Part shown: positions 33,898-44,282 of the stretch, in pieces
Position numbering within the stretch: position 1 is the stretch's first letter
How the letters are laid out: each line of letters starts with the position of its first letter
Translations under genes and position numbers: made by a program
Assembly (NCBI GenBank): GCA_032718475.1
Contig: JAUCBJ010006911.1
Coordinates: forward strand, 21,845-85,844
Direction: 5' to 3'
From: Nemertoderma westbladi
Lineage: Eukaryota > Xenacoelomorpha > Nemertodermatida > Nemertodermatidae
DNA length: 64,000 nucleotides
Notes under the pieces: model-generated
The model's input: the letters and a program-made list of their open reading frames with translations, nothing else
Databases searched by the model: none
Told to the model about the DNA's origin: nothing

Positions 33898-34458
33898 TCA
33901 GATTCGTCTCAAGAAAGTCATGGGCTGTCCACCATGCTTATTCACTCCATGAGGCTGCCAAAGTACAAGATTATGCACTGGCTGTTCCTCACGGCGAAAG
34001 CAATGTCCTGCAAAGCGGAGGCGACTTTGGTCTAGTGTCAAGCTTGGGGGAACCAATGAGACACCTCCAATGTTATATAGTGTCTGGATGGAGATGTGTG
34101 CATTGTACTTGACACAATGAACCCGGCGTAGCATTCTTGTGAATGTGCCATCGAGAGATTTGGTGTCCTCAGCAGTTAGAGCCCAGCATGGACTCCCATA
34201 GAGGAGTACTGGAACTACTGCTGCTCTAAATAATCGGACCTTAAGTTTCCGATTAATTCTCGGTGACTTACAAATCCTGGAAAGCCTATTCAAGGCTGCC
34301 CATGCCTTTCCCTTACGTATTCGATGGTCCTCATCTGACTTCCAGATCCATGATCCCAGGTAACAGAACTCATCCACATGCTCAAGCATACCATCATTTG
34401 AGCTTATGCTCATCCGGTAAGAGACTTGCTGATGATTTTCAAAGTTAACTGTCAACAT
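33898..34458 (-). pseudogene. RTE copy 3, RT C-terminal domain
   Basis: 186 open codons with FCYLGSWIWKSDEDHRIRKG, then LLYGSPCWALTAEDTKSLDG and TFTRMLRRVHCVKYNAHIS. Nearly the same protein as 11107-11700 in copy 2. Frameshifted from the RT core at about 34460. Confidence 0.85.
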
Positions 34459-34464
34459 TTTGGA

Positions 34465-35167
34465 CTATCTGGAGTTAATAAAAAGACCAACACTAGAAGC
34501 AGCCTGTTCTAATGAGCTGAGGAGCCGTTGGGCTCCCTCTAGTGATTCTGAGAGTACTCCTAAGCCATCAGCAAAGTCTAGATCAGTTAGGTACTTGGTA
34601 GGATTTCCTCGACTTCTGGAGCCAGTAGGTGGAGTTATCATCACCCCATCATTATTATGATGATCTAAGGACATGCGTAGAACATAGTCAACCACAATAA
34701 TGAACAAGAATGGTGCAAGTGTGTCTCCTTGGAGGACGCCCCATAACACTTCAAATGGTTCTGTGTCACCGTCAACAGTAGACACAAATGTTGTCGAACC
34801 ATCGTATACTGATCTGATTTCATCAGAAATCTCATATAATGAAAGTATGCTGAACATAGTTGAGCGAGAGTCTGAATCAAAGGCCTTAAAGAAGTCAACA
34901 AAATATAACAGCCAGATGCCTGTCTTTCCTTTTTGATATCTCTTCAATTATCCTTCTAAGTGCCAAAATGGCCTCCATGGTCCCACGACCTTTACGGAAC
35001 CCATTCTGATTTCCACGGAGCAGTCTCTCAATGAGATCCCTGATGCGATTTAATAGAATTCTATTGTATAGCTTTGCAGCAATAGAGATCAATGAAATTC
35101 CCCGAAAAGAACCATAGAGTGTTAGGTTGCCCCTCTTGGCAACTGGCACCAACTTATTTGTTTTCAT
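34465..35167 (-). pseudogene. RTE copy 3, RT core (two frames)
   Basis: 34895-35167 holds KLVPVAKRGNLTLYGSFRGI, SLISIAAKLYNRILLNRI and QNGFRKGRGTMEAILALRR. 34465-34947 holds YFVDFFKAFDSDSRSTMF, VLWGVLQGDTLAPFLFIIVV and YLTDLDFADGLGVLSES. The expected FADD is FADG, which would remove one catalytic Asp, and the two parts are in different frames. Confidence 0.85.
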
Positions 35168-35682
35168 TTATTGTGGGACTCTTGTTGTTCGGTACATGTC
35201 TACTATGATGGGATAGATGAGCTTTAAACACTCAGGTATTTTAAAGACCTCAGGGGGAACACCATCTACTCCACTGGCACGATTGGTCTTAATGCTCTTT
35301 GCAGCAGCCTTCACTTCTGCAATGGAGATATCGCCAATGGGAATATCTGGGAGTACAGACTCAAGACACTTTTACTTCTATAAAGTTATCAGGCAATACC
35401 CTGTCATTATTGAGGAGCTTTTCAAAGTGGGCCTTCCAACCATTGCGGCATTGAGGCGATCGGCTGGTGATTCAGCCTTAACCTTGGTGGTTGGTTGGCT
35501 TTTACGCCCAGTAAGCAAGTTGATCGATTTCCATGCCTGGGATGATTGCCTGCTGTCGTATGTCATCAACCTGTTGGTTTATTAGCTCCTGTAGATTAGC
35601 AGAGTACTGCCTGTTCAGGGACCTAGATGCAGCTTTAACTGCATTCTTCGCCGCTGTAGTCTGTTTGAGTCGGGACTCTTTC

Positions 35683-36305
35683 TGTGACTGGATCCGAGTT
35701 GGCGAGGGATCCCGACCGGTGTGTGTTTCGAGTTGTATAGGCAATACGCGTTGCCGCGTCCACTTAGTCACTGAAAGGCCGTTAAGGGGCTGAAAGGCCG
35801 ACAGGCCGGTTTAACAAAGCTAGAGTTTGGGGTAAACCCATTTATTGTTGTTGATAATTTCAGATGTATGAGTACCGGTAATATAGCACAATCAGAATTA
35901 CACAATGGCAGCAGTAACGACAACGGTTTAAACCATTTAACTTCTACCCTGAGTAATAGCCAACTGAATCATAATTAACACTGAGTAATAGTTATATGGA
36001 CATTACATGGAAGGTTACACACATTGCTTACTGTATTGACCTACCAATAGATACGCGCTAATTGATGGTGTACCACCCCACTATTGGTTGGTTTACCTGT
36101 CCTAGCCACTCCCTGTCTTTCCTGGCCCTGTGTTGGCTTCCCTCTGAGATGTATTGCTATCTCTCTCTCTAGCTGGAAATATATCGCCTTATTCCATCTG
36201 GTATGCAATATTGCGTTGGGCAATACTGCATATCTAATCGTGATTCGTAAATCACGATTTCCCCATTTTCTTGTTGGGTGGTGCAGCGGATTGGATCCGC
36301 TAACA
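35683..36305 (-). mobile_element. solo LTR (623 bp) with 5-bp target duplication
   Basis: On the - strand it starts TGTTAGCGGATCC and ends GGATCCAGTCACA. On the + strand it is flanked by CTTTC at 35678-35682 and 36306-36310. The uninterrupted target is visible in RTE copy 2 (CTTTCTGTGCCTTATA near 12897), so the insertion is certain. It belongs to the same family as the LTR at 1663-2284. On the - strand it contains an AATAAA (near 35842-35848). Two hairpins are possible: 36203-36231 and 36236-36259. Confidence 0.85.
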
Positions 36306-36553
36306 CTTTCTGCGCCTTATAGAGATCATTTCGGCACTTCTGAATTTTGTTGTCAGTCCAGGGGGCCCTTTTCCTGTTTCGAGGGTATACAGGAACTGTT
36401 TCTGCAGCTGCTAATTTAACTGCTTCTGTGAAGGCAGTATAGCCCTCGCAGTGATCTGCCGCCTCAGAGGCAATAACCTCATACCTGTTGCTCAGCTGTA
36501 GTATGAAGCTGGACCTCACACTTGGCTGTTGCAACAGAGAGGACCAGTCAAGT

Positions 36554-37489
36554 ATAAGTTAAGTTAAGTTAAGTAAGTATACTTAATTCACCCACTACTA
36601 AGGGGGTTGGAGGTGAAAGTATGTTACAAATGTTATGCAATCTAACTAAGATATGACAAAAAAAAAATTTGGGGGGGGGGGGGGGGAGGGGGGGGTGTGC
36701 GCTGGAATTAAGACACTTTATTCCAGGAGATGGAATAGCCGTTTGTCAGATATAATAACATGTATTTACCCCGCTGTAGTATGCAACTGATGCACCTCTT
36801 ATGGTGTTTCTTACTGATACGCAAAAAAAGTTTTACACCACAATGACACAATTTGGCTCGAAGAAAAAGCCCAAGAAGAATATAAATAGACCGCAGGTTA
36901 GATAAAATTACCGGGGAAATTTATCGAAACTAATTATATAGTTTCTATAGCGGAATCATTCTCATTAAACATTATTGCTGTTTCATTATCATCATCTTAC
37001 TAATTATTAACCGTATTGAATTCTGACTTGGGAGATTTGGCCCACCAATCAAGGTAATTTCCGATAACGTATAATAGGATATATAAAGCATCATGTTTAT
37101 CTTATTTTAATCAAATTGGTTTTATATTTTATTGTGTTGCAGTAATTCGTTACAATTACTGATTGATTATTTAGTAGCTCTATTGAGGCTGTTGGTTGCC
37201 GATGTTTTTCCCTTATTGTAATAAGATAAGCCCAAGAAAACATAAGTAAATAAATAAATCAAAAGCATAAATAAATTAGGTTATAAAAAGGTTATATTAT
37301 GTAAAAGGGACACAAAACTAAAATTTTACTGGTAGTTATGTAGTGAATGCCGTGGACTGCCTGATGCTTTACCTGTATTTGTATTTGTATTTGTACTTTA
37401 TTTTATCATTATTTTACTTTATAGCTTTACATTTATATCTGCACTGATGGTTTCTTCCAGGATGTATAATTATTAGACATATTTTATGT
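36554..37489. other. intron stretch with poly-G tract
   Basis: Contains a TTAAG-type run (36547-36575), an A run, and a G-rich tract at 36671-36696 (16 G, A, 8 G). No coding sequence. 37376-37400 has a short TTTGTA repeat. Confidence 0.6.
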
Positions 37490-38806
37490 GGGTGAGTGGG
37501 TGAGTGAGTTTATTGGAGGTCATATCGGAATGGTTAGAGAGCCCGACTTTCAACCTGCTCGCCACCTCGAACTCTTGTGTGGATGAGTGGGTTTATTGGA
37601 GGTCATATCGGAATGATTAGAGTGCCCGACTTCCAACCTGCTCGCCACCTCGAACTCTTGTGTGGATGAGTGGGTTTATTGGAGGTCATATCGGAATGGT
37701 TAGAGTGCCTAACTTCCAACCTGCTCGCCACCTCGAACTCTTGTGTGGATGAGTGGGTTTATTGGAGGTCATATCGGAATGGTTAGAGTGCCTGACTTCC
37801 AACCTGCTCGCCACCTCGAACTCTTGTGTGGATGAGTGGGTTTATTGGAGGTCATATCGGAATGGTTAGAGTGCCCGACTTCCAACCTGCTCGCCACCTC
37901 GAACTCTTGTGTGGATGAGTGGGTTTATTGGAGGTCATATCGGAATGGTTAGAGTGCCCGACTTCCAACCTGCTCGCCACCTCGAACTCTTGTGTGGATG
38001 AGTGGGTTTATTGGAGGTCATATCGGAATGGTTAGAGTGCCCGACTTCCAACCTGCTCGCCACCTCGAACTCTTGTGTGGATGAGTGGGTTTATTGGAGG
38101 TCATATCGGAATGGTTAGAGTGCCTGACTTCCAACCTGCTCGCCACCTCGAACTCTTGTGTGGATGAGTGGGTTTATTGGAGGTCATATCGGAATGGTTA
38201 GAGAGCCCGACTTTCAACCTGCTCGCCACCTCGAACTCTTGTGTGGATGAGTGGGTTTATTGGAGGTCATATCGGAATGATTAGAGTGCCCGACTTCCAA
38301 CCTGCTCGCCACCTCGAACTCTTGTGTGGATGAGTGGGTTTATTGGAGGTCATATCGGAATGGTTAGAGTGCCTAACTTCCAACCTGCTCGCCACCTCGA
38401 ACTCTTGTGTGGATGAGTGGGTTTATTGGAGGTCATATCGGAATGGTTAGAGTGCCTGACTTCCAACCTGCTCGCCACCTCGAACTCTTGTGTGGATGAG
38501 TGGGTTTATTGGAGGTCATATCGGAATGGTTAGAGTGCCCGACTTCCAACCTGCTCGCCACCTCGAACTCTTGTGTGGATGAGTGGGTTTATTGGAGGTC
38601 ATATCGGAATGGTTAGAGTGCCTAACTTCCAACCTGCTTGCCACCTCGAACTCTTGTGTGGATGAGTGGGTTTATTGGAGGTCATATCGGAATGGTTAGA
38701 GTGCCCGACTTCCAACCTGCTCGCCACCTCGAACTCTTGTGTGGATGAGTGGGTTTATTGGAGGTCATATCGGAATGGTTAGAGTGCCCGACTTCCAACC
38801 TGCTCG
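37490..38806. repeat. 83-bp minisatellite, 16 copies with an internal 8-unit duplication
   Basis: GGTCATATCGG recurs every 83 bp from 37520 to 38765. The unit includes TTTATTGGAGGTCATATCGG and CCAACCTGCTCGCCACCTCG. Variants at AGAGCCCGACTTTC, GATTAGAGTG, GCCTAACTTCC and GCCTGACTTCC occur in units 1 to 4 and again, in order, in units 9 to 12, so a block of eight units (664 bp) was duplicated. Confidence 0.95.
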
Positions 38807-39006
38807 TAACCTGCTGACAACCCTGCTACCCTTTCCCAACGAATATTGTAATAGTACTTAAAATGGAAAAGATTTTGTTGAATATGTTTGGATGTTTTAA
38901 GATTGCTTCAGATAAAGTTTATCTCCGATATGAATAAAAACAATTACAGAATATAAATAACGTTCGCAAACTATGGACTTTCAATAATAATCGATTAATA
39001 TTTCAG
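38807..39006 (+). other. intron end before linker exon a
   Basis: AT-rich DNA ending in the acceptor TTAATATTTCAG at 39006. Confidence 0.6.
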
Positions 39007-39132
39007 TCGGTAGATTTCGTCGACTACATGGGCATTATTCTCACAGATCGGCAGACTAATTACTATATCACACTGAAGCGGGTTGTAGATAGTGTAGCCC
39101 ACAGACCGTCACCTGGGTTGGCTAAACCCAAG
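39007..39132 (+). CDS. sodium channel alternative exon a: DIII-DIV linker (inactivation gate)
   Basis: 42 codons, phase 0 at both ends (ATTTCAG before, GTACTA after). It reads SVDFVDYM, then GIILTDRQTNYYITLKRV and VDSVAHRPSPGLAKPK. The pattern (hydrophobic triad)-T-x2-Q-x2-Y-Y-x-T-x2-R is that of the DIII-DIV linker, where NaV1 has IFMT and the fast-inactivation particle. Here the triad is IIL, without the Phe. It follows directly on the KKK of S6. The second half diverges from relatives more than exon b does. Either exon a or b, but probably not both, is spliced to 42116. Confidence 0.85.
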
Positions 39133-39535
39133 GTACTATACAAATACTACCAAACCGAAATTCCCATTTTCCACAATGTTTTTACTTACACTTTAATCCA
39201 CCCCAAACCCTTTATTAAACTGTTTTTTTAACCCGATTTTTTTGCTGTAAACCTGCTAAATAATGCTAAATAATGCTAAATAATGCTTTACTGAAGATTA
39301 AAGATATTAATTAAAATTTATCCGTTTTTGGTAAATCATTTAAAACAAAAATTTAAAATTGTTGTGACTTGGTGTGAATATTAAAACTGGCCGATCTGAT
39401 GCAACGATCCAACCAACGACACTGTGTAATTTAAATCATTCAGTGTGTTATCGTATATTAATTGACATTTATTTGTGTTTTGGGTTTTACTTACTATATT
39501 TTCTGCTACTTTTCCACGCTGCTTTACAATCACAG
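39133..39535 (+). other. 403-bp interval between the two linker exons
   Basis: AT-rich. It contains AATGCTAAAT in three tandem copies (39257-39284). A pyrimidine-rich tract with TTTTCTGCTACTTTTCC leads into the acceptor of exon b. There is no coding continuity between the exons. Confidence 0.7.
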
Positions 39536-39649
39536 TACGATGGTGACGGAGCTATAGATGTTCTATTGACGGCAAACCAACGTAGTTACTATCAAACTAT
39601 TAGAAGACTTAGTGTTAAAAAACCTAGGAAACATATTCAAAGGCCAAAG
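39536..39649 (+). CDS. sodium channel alternative exon b: DIII-DIV linker (inactivation gate)
   Basis: 38 codons, phase 0 at both ends (ATCACAG before, GTAATC after). It reads YDGDGAI, then DVLLTANQRSYYQTIRRL and SVKKPRKHIQRPK. The same L-T-x2-Q-x2-Y-Y-x-T-x2-R core as exon a is followed by KKPRKHIQRPK, close to the KKPQKPIPRP of NaV1 channels, so this is the more canonical of the pair. The triad is VLL, again without Phe. Both exons end in P-K and have the same phases, as expected for duplicated, interchangeable exons. Confidence 0.88.
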
Positions 39650-41282
39650 GTAATCGGAAACTACTAATTATAGAAGCATGTTGTATAGAAGATGTTTGTT
39701 TATTGTGTACTGAATAGTTTACATTATACAGTATAATATACCAACAGTTCTCTGGTAGACATATATCTCATATAAGAGAATCCTTAGGGTCTGTAGGCCT
39801 ACAGGTATAGACTTTATGTTTAATAATAAATTATTTAATGAATGAAGTCGTTAGTTATTATTAATTGTTATTAATGTGAATCCTGAGTCAGAATCGATTC
39901 TGAAAGTAGATGCATTTAAGGATATATTCTACTGCATGCGGAAAATGAGTTACTTGTACTGTAGGTTAGCTTTAGGAATAGTTTTAAATAAGCGTTTATA
40001 TGCATTTAGAAAAGTTATCACAATGTAATATTTCAGATGAACCATTCAATCATGGTGACGTAGACCACTGACATGAACATTCAGTGTATTTTTGTTTCAT
40101 ATTATATCCATATTTCATATCATATATCGTCCATATTATATATTATTGCGCAAATTGATTTGAATGAAGTCAAATGAGTTTGTCATGAAGACAACAAGTT
40201 ACAAAGAAACTAAATGGGGCGTTTGTTATAAAATAGAATGAGTAAATCTCAATTAACTAATTCACATTAACTACAGTTGAACATAATACTAACTACTGTA
40301 CAAACAATACAAAATCTACTGTAGGAATACTGTAGAACTGTATACAATGAATATTGGTGTGATATTGTCAAAATAATAATTAAAAATTCATTACTACTGT
40401 AATACTAGGATTATTTATTTTGCATTATGCGGAATTCGCACTTATATTCTTCCAACGATATTCTGCCTTGAGGTTTCATTGGTTTTTGAGTTTTGTTCTC
40501 AACCTTTTTTGTAATCTTAAAATAAATTAAATAAATTAAAATATTACAAAAATGTTAAATTTCATATTATTTCGTTATTACTGGATACAGGGATTGGTGA
40601 GTTAAGAATTCATAATTCGTTGACGCTTTCATTTTTCTATTTTCTGTTTTTTGCTTCGCTTTCTTGTTTTTGTTATTATTTCCGTTTGGTTTTTATTTCC
40701 GTTTGGTTTTTATTGTACTGTTTATGGTGATTTGTTTCTTAAAAGTTTGTTTCTCCGTAGCTGATTAAGTCACGTACAAATATCAAACTTAATATACAGT
40801 CTTGGTACAAATAGTTGTGGACTGTATTGTAAAATATTATTATCGCCGTAATTCTATTTAATTTCAGTATTATACTGCTTTCACTTTGCATGGTAAACTT
40901 TTTTCAAGCATTAGACACGTTTTAGCAGAGGCATGGCTTTACTGCTTGCAAGAAAAACGAATGTACATAAATTATTTTGAACTTTTTATTTTTCAAGCAA
41001 ACCATGTCTGCATAATGTCCTATATTATTATAAAATTAGCTATTTTATAAGCAAATAATTACAATAAGTGGGGTACATCGAAACCTTGAAACATCTCTTG
41101 AACCTGCCTAACAGCTACAACCGCCTCACTACAATGCCTTCTATAAATTCCTCTATTATTATCTTTAATTTCTAGAATAACTATTAAATTAAATTTAAAA
41201 CAGTATTGACAATACATATGGAAAAATATCTTGCAAAATATAGTCTTTACTTCTGCAGATTTTCTCGACGTGTTTGGGAGTG
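39650..41282 (+). other. intron stretch, nothing recognised
   Basis: 1.6 kb of AT-rich DNA. TTCCGTTTGGTTTTTAT is duplicated at 40680-40711. No coding signal. Confidence 0.5.
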
Positions 41283-42075
41283 ATAGTTCGACGTCTCCGT
41301 CAGCGGCCTAACGTCAGTAATATGTATTTACCTGTCCGTCAGCGGCCTAACGTCAGTAATATGTATTTACCTGTCCGACAGCGGCGTAACGTCAGTAATA
41401 TGTATTTACCTGTCCGACAGCGGCGTAACGTCAGTAATATGTATTTACCTGTCCGTCAGCGGCCTAACGTCAGTAATATGTATTTACCTGTCCGTCAGCG
41501 GCCTAACGTCAGTAATATGTATTTACCTGTCCGTCAGCGGCCTAACGTCAGTAATATGTATTTACCTGTCCGTCAGCGGCCTAACGTCAGTAATATGTAT
41601 TTACCTGTCCGTCAGCGGCCTAACGTCAGTAATATGTATTTACCTGTCCGTCAGCGGCCTAACGTCAGTAATATGTATTTACCTGTCCGTCAGCGGCCTA
41701 ACGTCAGTAATATGTATTTACCTGTCCGTCAGCGGCCTAACGTCAGTAATATGTATTTACCTGTCCGTCAGCGGCCTAACGTCAGTAATATGTATTTACC
41801 TGTCCGTCAGCGGCCTAACGTCAGTAATATGTATTTACCTGTCCGTCAGCGGCCTAACGTCAGTAATATGTATTTACCTGTCCGTCAGCGGCCTAACGTC
41901 AGTAATATGTATTTACCTGTCCGTCAGCGGCCTAACGTCAGTAATATGTATTTACCTGTCCGTCAGCGGCCTAACGTCAGTAATATGTATTTACCTGTCC
42001 GTCAGTGGCCTAACGTCAGTAATATGTATTTACCTGTCCGTCAGCGGCCTAACGTCAGTAATATGTATTTATTTA
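41283..42075. repeat. 39-bp minisatellite, 20 copies
   Basis: The unit is CGTCAGCGGCCTAACGTCAG plus TAATATGTATTTACCTGTC; 39 bp is 13 codons, open on the + strand as RQRPNVSNMYLPV repeats. Copies are almost identical; units 3 and 4 have GGCGTAA and CGAC. The array ends about 40 bp before the DIV S1 exon. Its frame has TAA between the array and that exon, so it is not an exon extension. Confidence 0.95.
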
Positions 42076-42115
42076 CCTGTTTATAACTATATCTTATTCA
42101 AATGTTCATTCACAG

Positions 42116-42247
42116 AATAAATTACTGGCTGCATTTTTTGATATCAGTATGTCATCGAAATTCGAGATAGCAATAATTATTGTGATCCTGATGAATACAG
42201 TTACCTTGGCAGTGAACCACTACGGCATGGATAAATCCTTTGAAGAT
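42116..42247 (+). CDS. sodium channel exon: DIV S1
   Basis: 44 codons, phase 0 at both ends (TTCACAG before, GTTAGT after). It encodes NKLLAAFFDISMSSK, then FEIAIIIVILMNTVTLAV and NHYGMDKSFED. Relatives have PRP(L/K)N.....FDI.....F...I...I..N.....VE after the linker, so the join to exon a or b (ending PK) is natural. S1 is the first helix of the fourth voltage-sensor domain. Confidence 0.95.
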
Positions 42248-42455
42248 GTTAGTACCGAATACTTAAAATAAATAGCTGGGGGGGGGGGGGGGGGGGGGGC
42301 TATGTGTAACTATTTGATAATAATACTGACAATACCTTCCTTCAACACACCCCTTATCCACCCAGTAGACCCTCTCTTTGGAATGCCGACCGTATCAAGG
42401 CAAAATCGTAGGTACAGGTAGTTATCGTCACGAGTTCAAATGGGGCGGGGGCCAT
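42248..42455 (+). other. intron start with a 22-G run
   Basis: A run of 22 G at 42278-42299 lies 30 bp after the donor. It may be a G-quadruplex on the transcript. No other feature. Confidence 0.7.
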
Positions 42456-43062
42456 CAGGTGGCAGCCGTCTCAGGGCTCAGCAAACAGCCGCACCATGCA
42501 GCCGCTCATGGCTCAGTAAATAGCCGCACCATGCAGCCGTCTCATGGCTCAGCAAACAGCCGCACCATACAGTCGTCTCAGGGCTCAGCAAACAGCCGCA
42601 CCATGCAGTCGTCTCAGCAAACAGCCGCACCATGCAGTCGTCTTAGCAAACAGCCGCACCATGCAGCCGTCTCAGCCAACAGCCGCACCATGCAGCCGTC
42701 TCAGCAAACAGCCGCACCATGCAGCCGTCTCAGCAAACAGCCGCACCATGCAGCCGTCTCAGCAAACAGCCGCACCATGCAGCAGTCTCAGCAAACAGCC
42801 GCACCATGCAGTCGTCTCAGCAAACAGCCGCACTATGCAGCCGTCTCAGCCAACAGCCGCACCATGCAGCCGTCTCAGCAAACAGCCGCACCATGCAGCT
42901 GTCTCAGGGCTCAGCAAACAGCCGCACCATGCAGCCGTCTCAGGGCTCAGCAAACAGCCGCACCATGCAGCCGTCTCAGGGCTCAGCAAACAGCCGCACC
43001 ATGCAGCCGTCACAGGGCTCAGCAAACAGCCGCACCATGCAGCCGTCTCAGCAAACAGCCTC
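42456..43062. repeat. 29/36-bp minisatellite, about 19 copies
   Basis: The unit is GCAGCCGTCTCAGCAAACAG plus CCGCACCAT (29 bp); a longer form has an extra GGCTCAG (36 bp). Long and short forms are grouped at both ends and in the middle respectively. Unlike most of the window it is GC-rich. Three overlapping + strand ORFs over it are artefacts. Confidence 0.93.
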
Positions 43063-43789
43063 CATTATCTTACGGCTAGTTGCGGTATAAGGTTTGACGT
43101 AGTTTCGAAAATTGTTTCGTGTGATTTTGATGTATACCGGTACTACTAACAATTAATTAACAACTATAAAGTTGACTTACATATAATTGTTAAGCAAGAA
43201 GAAAAACACATACCGTTAGGTATTTAAAACAAAAGCATTAAACTAAATACAAATCGTGAGCAGTTTAGTTGCACGTAAAAGCTTGAGATGCATTACAATA
43301 GCTCGAGCCAGCCCATCATTAATAAGCAGAAACGTGATTGGCGTAGGCCTTTTTGTCAAGCTTAGTAAATTGTTAGTTAGGCAGACATCCACTTCATAGT
43401 TTTATAGTACATGTTTCTTCTCCCTTTGGATCTTTACTCGTGACACCCTGATAGGAGCCCCTTATGGGGCTAAACGTCCTGTTTGATTACATCTAATCTG
43501 GTCACAGTTACTTTTTTAGTTCAAAGTAAAAATATTATAAATAGAATAGTTGACTAGGTCGATCTCTCTCGACCTAGTATAGTACTTTTTAGTTATGTTT
43601 TTTTACATTCATACCGGAATTAATTGAACAATTTATAATTTCGTGTATTGATGAACTCAGATACTTAATATACAATATACATGGATCAATATGTTTTGGC
43701 AGTGGACTTTATTTTATCAAATCGTTTTTTTTAACGTAACGGAATATATTTCTAGTTAGTAAGAACGGTATGTTTTATGTTTATTCCAG
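43063..43789 (+). other. intron remainder with a palindrome
   Basis: Contains a perfect 10-bp inverted repeat ACTAGGTCGA / TCGACCTAGT (43553-43562 and 43569-43578, loop TCTCTC), and AGCCCCTTATGGGGCT near 43457. Ends in the acceptor TTTATTCCAG. No coding seen. Confidence 0.6.
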
Positions 43790-43928
43790 GTACTCAGAAT
43801 ATTTAACATTATATTCACTGTAATATATTGTCTCGAAGCGGCTCTGAAAATAATCGGATTACGTCATCAGTATTTCCTAATCCCTTGGAATGTCTTTGAC
43901 TTCGTAATTGTTATATTCTCTGTAGCCG
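43790..43928 (+). CDS. sodium channel exon: DIV S2-S3
   Basis: 139 nt, entering in phase 0 and leaving in phase 1 (donor GTTAGT). It encodes VLRIFNIIFTVIYCLEAALK, then IIGLRHQYFLIPWNVFDFVI and VIFSVA plus the first base of a split codon. It has the conserved Glu of S2 (LEAALK; relatives LE..LK) and the WN.FDF motif that opens S3 with its conserved Asp. These form the charge-transfer centre with the S4 Arg residues in the next exon. Confidence 0.95.
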
Positions 43929-44282
43929 GTTAGTGTTCAATTATTGTATTTAGAATTTGGATAATTTAATCTCCATCTATTTGGTTAACAACATTTAGCT
44001 TTGTGTGAATGGAAGAGGTTGAAGGAAGAAAGTTGAGGTGTATTTTTTTATTTATCTACACCTCGTTGTTATTTTCAAGTATTCGTTTAAAATAAAATCA
44101 AGTATTTGATTTAGTTGACTGTAGGCCCTATAACTGTTTTTAGATTACACAGCAACTGGCTATAGGGGTATAAAATTTTGTTTGTTTTTTGATTGTGGTT
44201 GTAATATCTTAATATTTTGTTTAAACCCTGCTAAGTTGCTTTAATATACGTAATACCCTGTAAAAAAATAAAGTATATCAAT
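43929..44282 (+). other. start of an 11.6-kb intron
   Basis: AT-rich DNA between the S2-S3 exon and the 31-bp array. Nothing recognised. Confidence 0.5.

Larger units (their letters stand above)
33772..36553 (-). mobile_element. RTE-type LINE, copy 3, interrupted by a solo LTR
   Basis: The - strand sequence matches copy 2 from its 3' end (tail of ACTACTACTAGGATCGGCAT on the + strand, i.e. an AGT microsatellite on the - strand) to the C-terminal part of the endonuclease, where it breaks at 36553. RT C-terminal ORF at 33898-34458, motif C (DLDFADGLG, with a Gly in place of the second Asp) at 34465-34947, RT motifs 1-2 at 34895-35167, linker at 35378-35680 and 36306-36534. Small deletions and frameshifts occur throughout. 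35683-36305 is a later insertion. Confidence 0.88.

Noticed and set aside
39374-39535. Upstream extension of linker exon b (frame open back to 39374)
   Set aside because: The extension has no channel similarity, and a good acceptor (CACAG) sits exactly where the similarity begins.
41274-42086. 270-residue ORF as an upstream extension of the DIV S1 exon
   Set aside because: A stop separates it from the exon, the exon has its own acceptor at 42115, and the peptide is pure repeat.
42378-43149. Gln/Ser/Ala-rich ORFs over the 29-bp array
   Set aside because: Three frames open in parallel; artefacts of the repeat.
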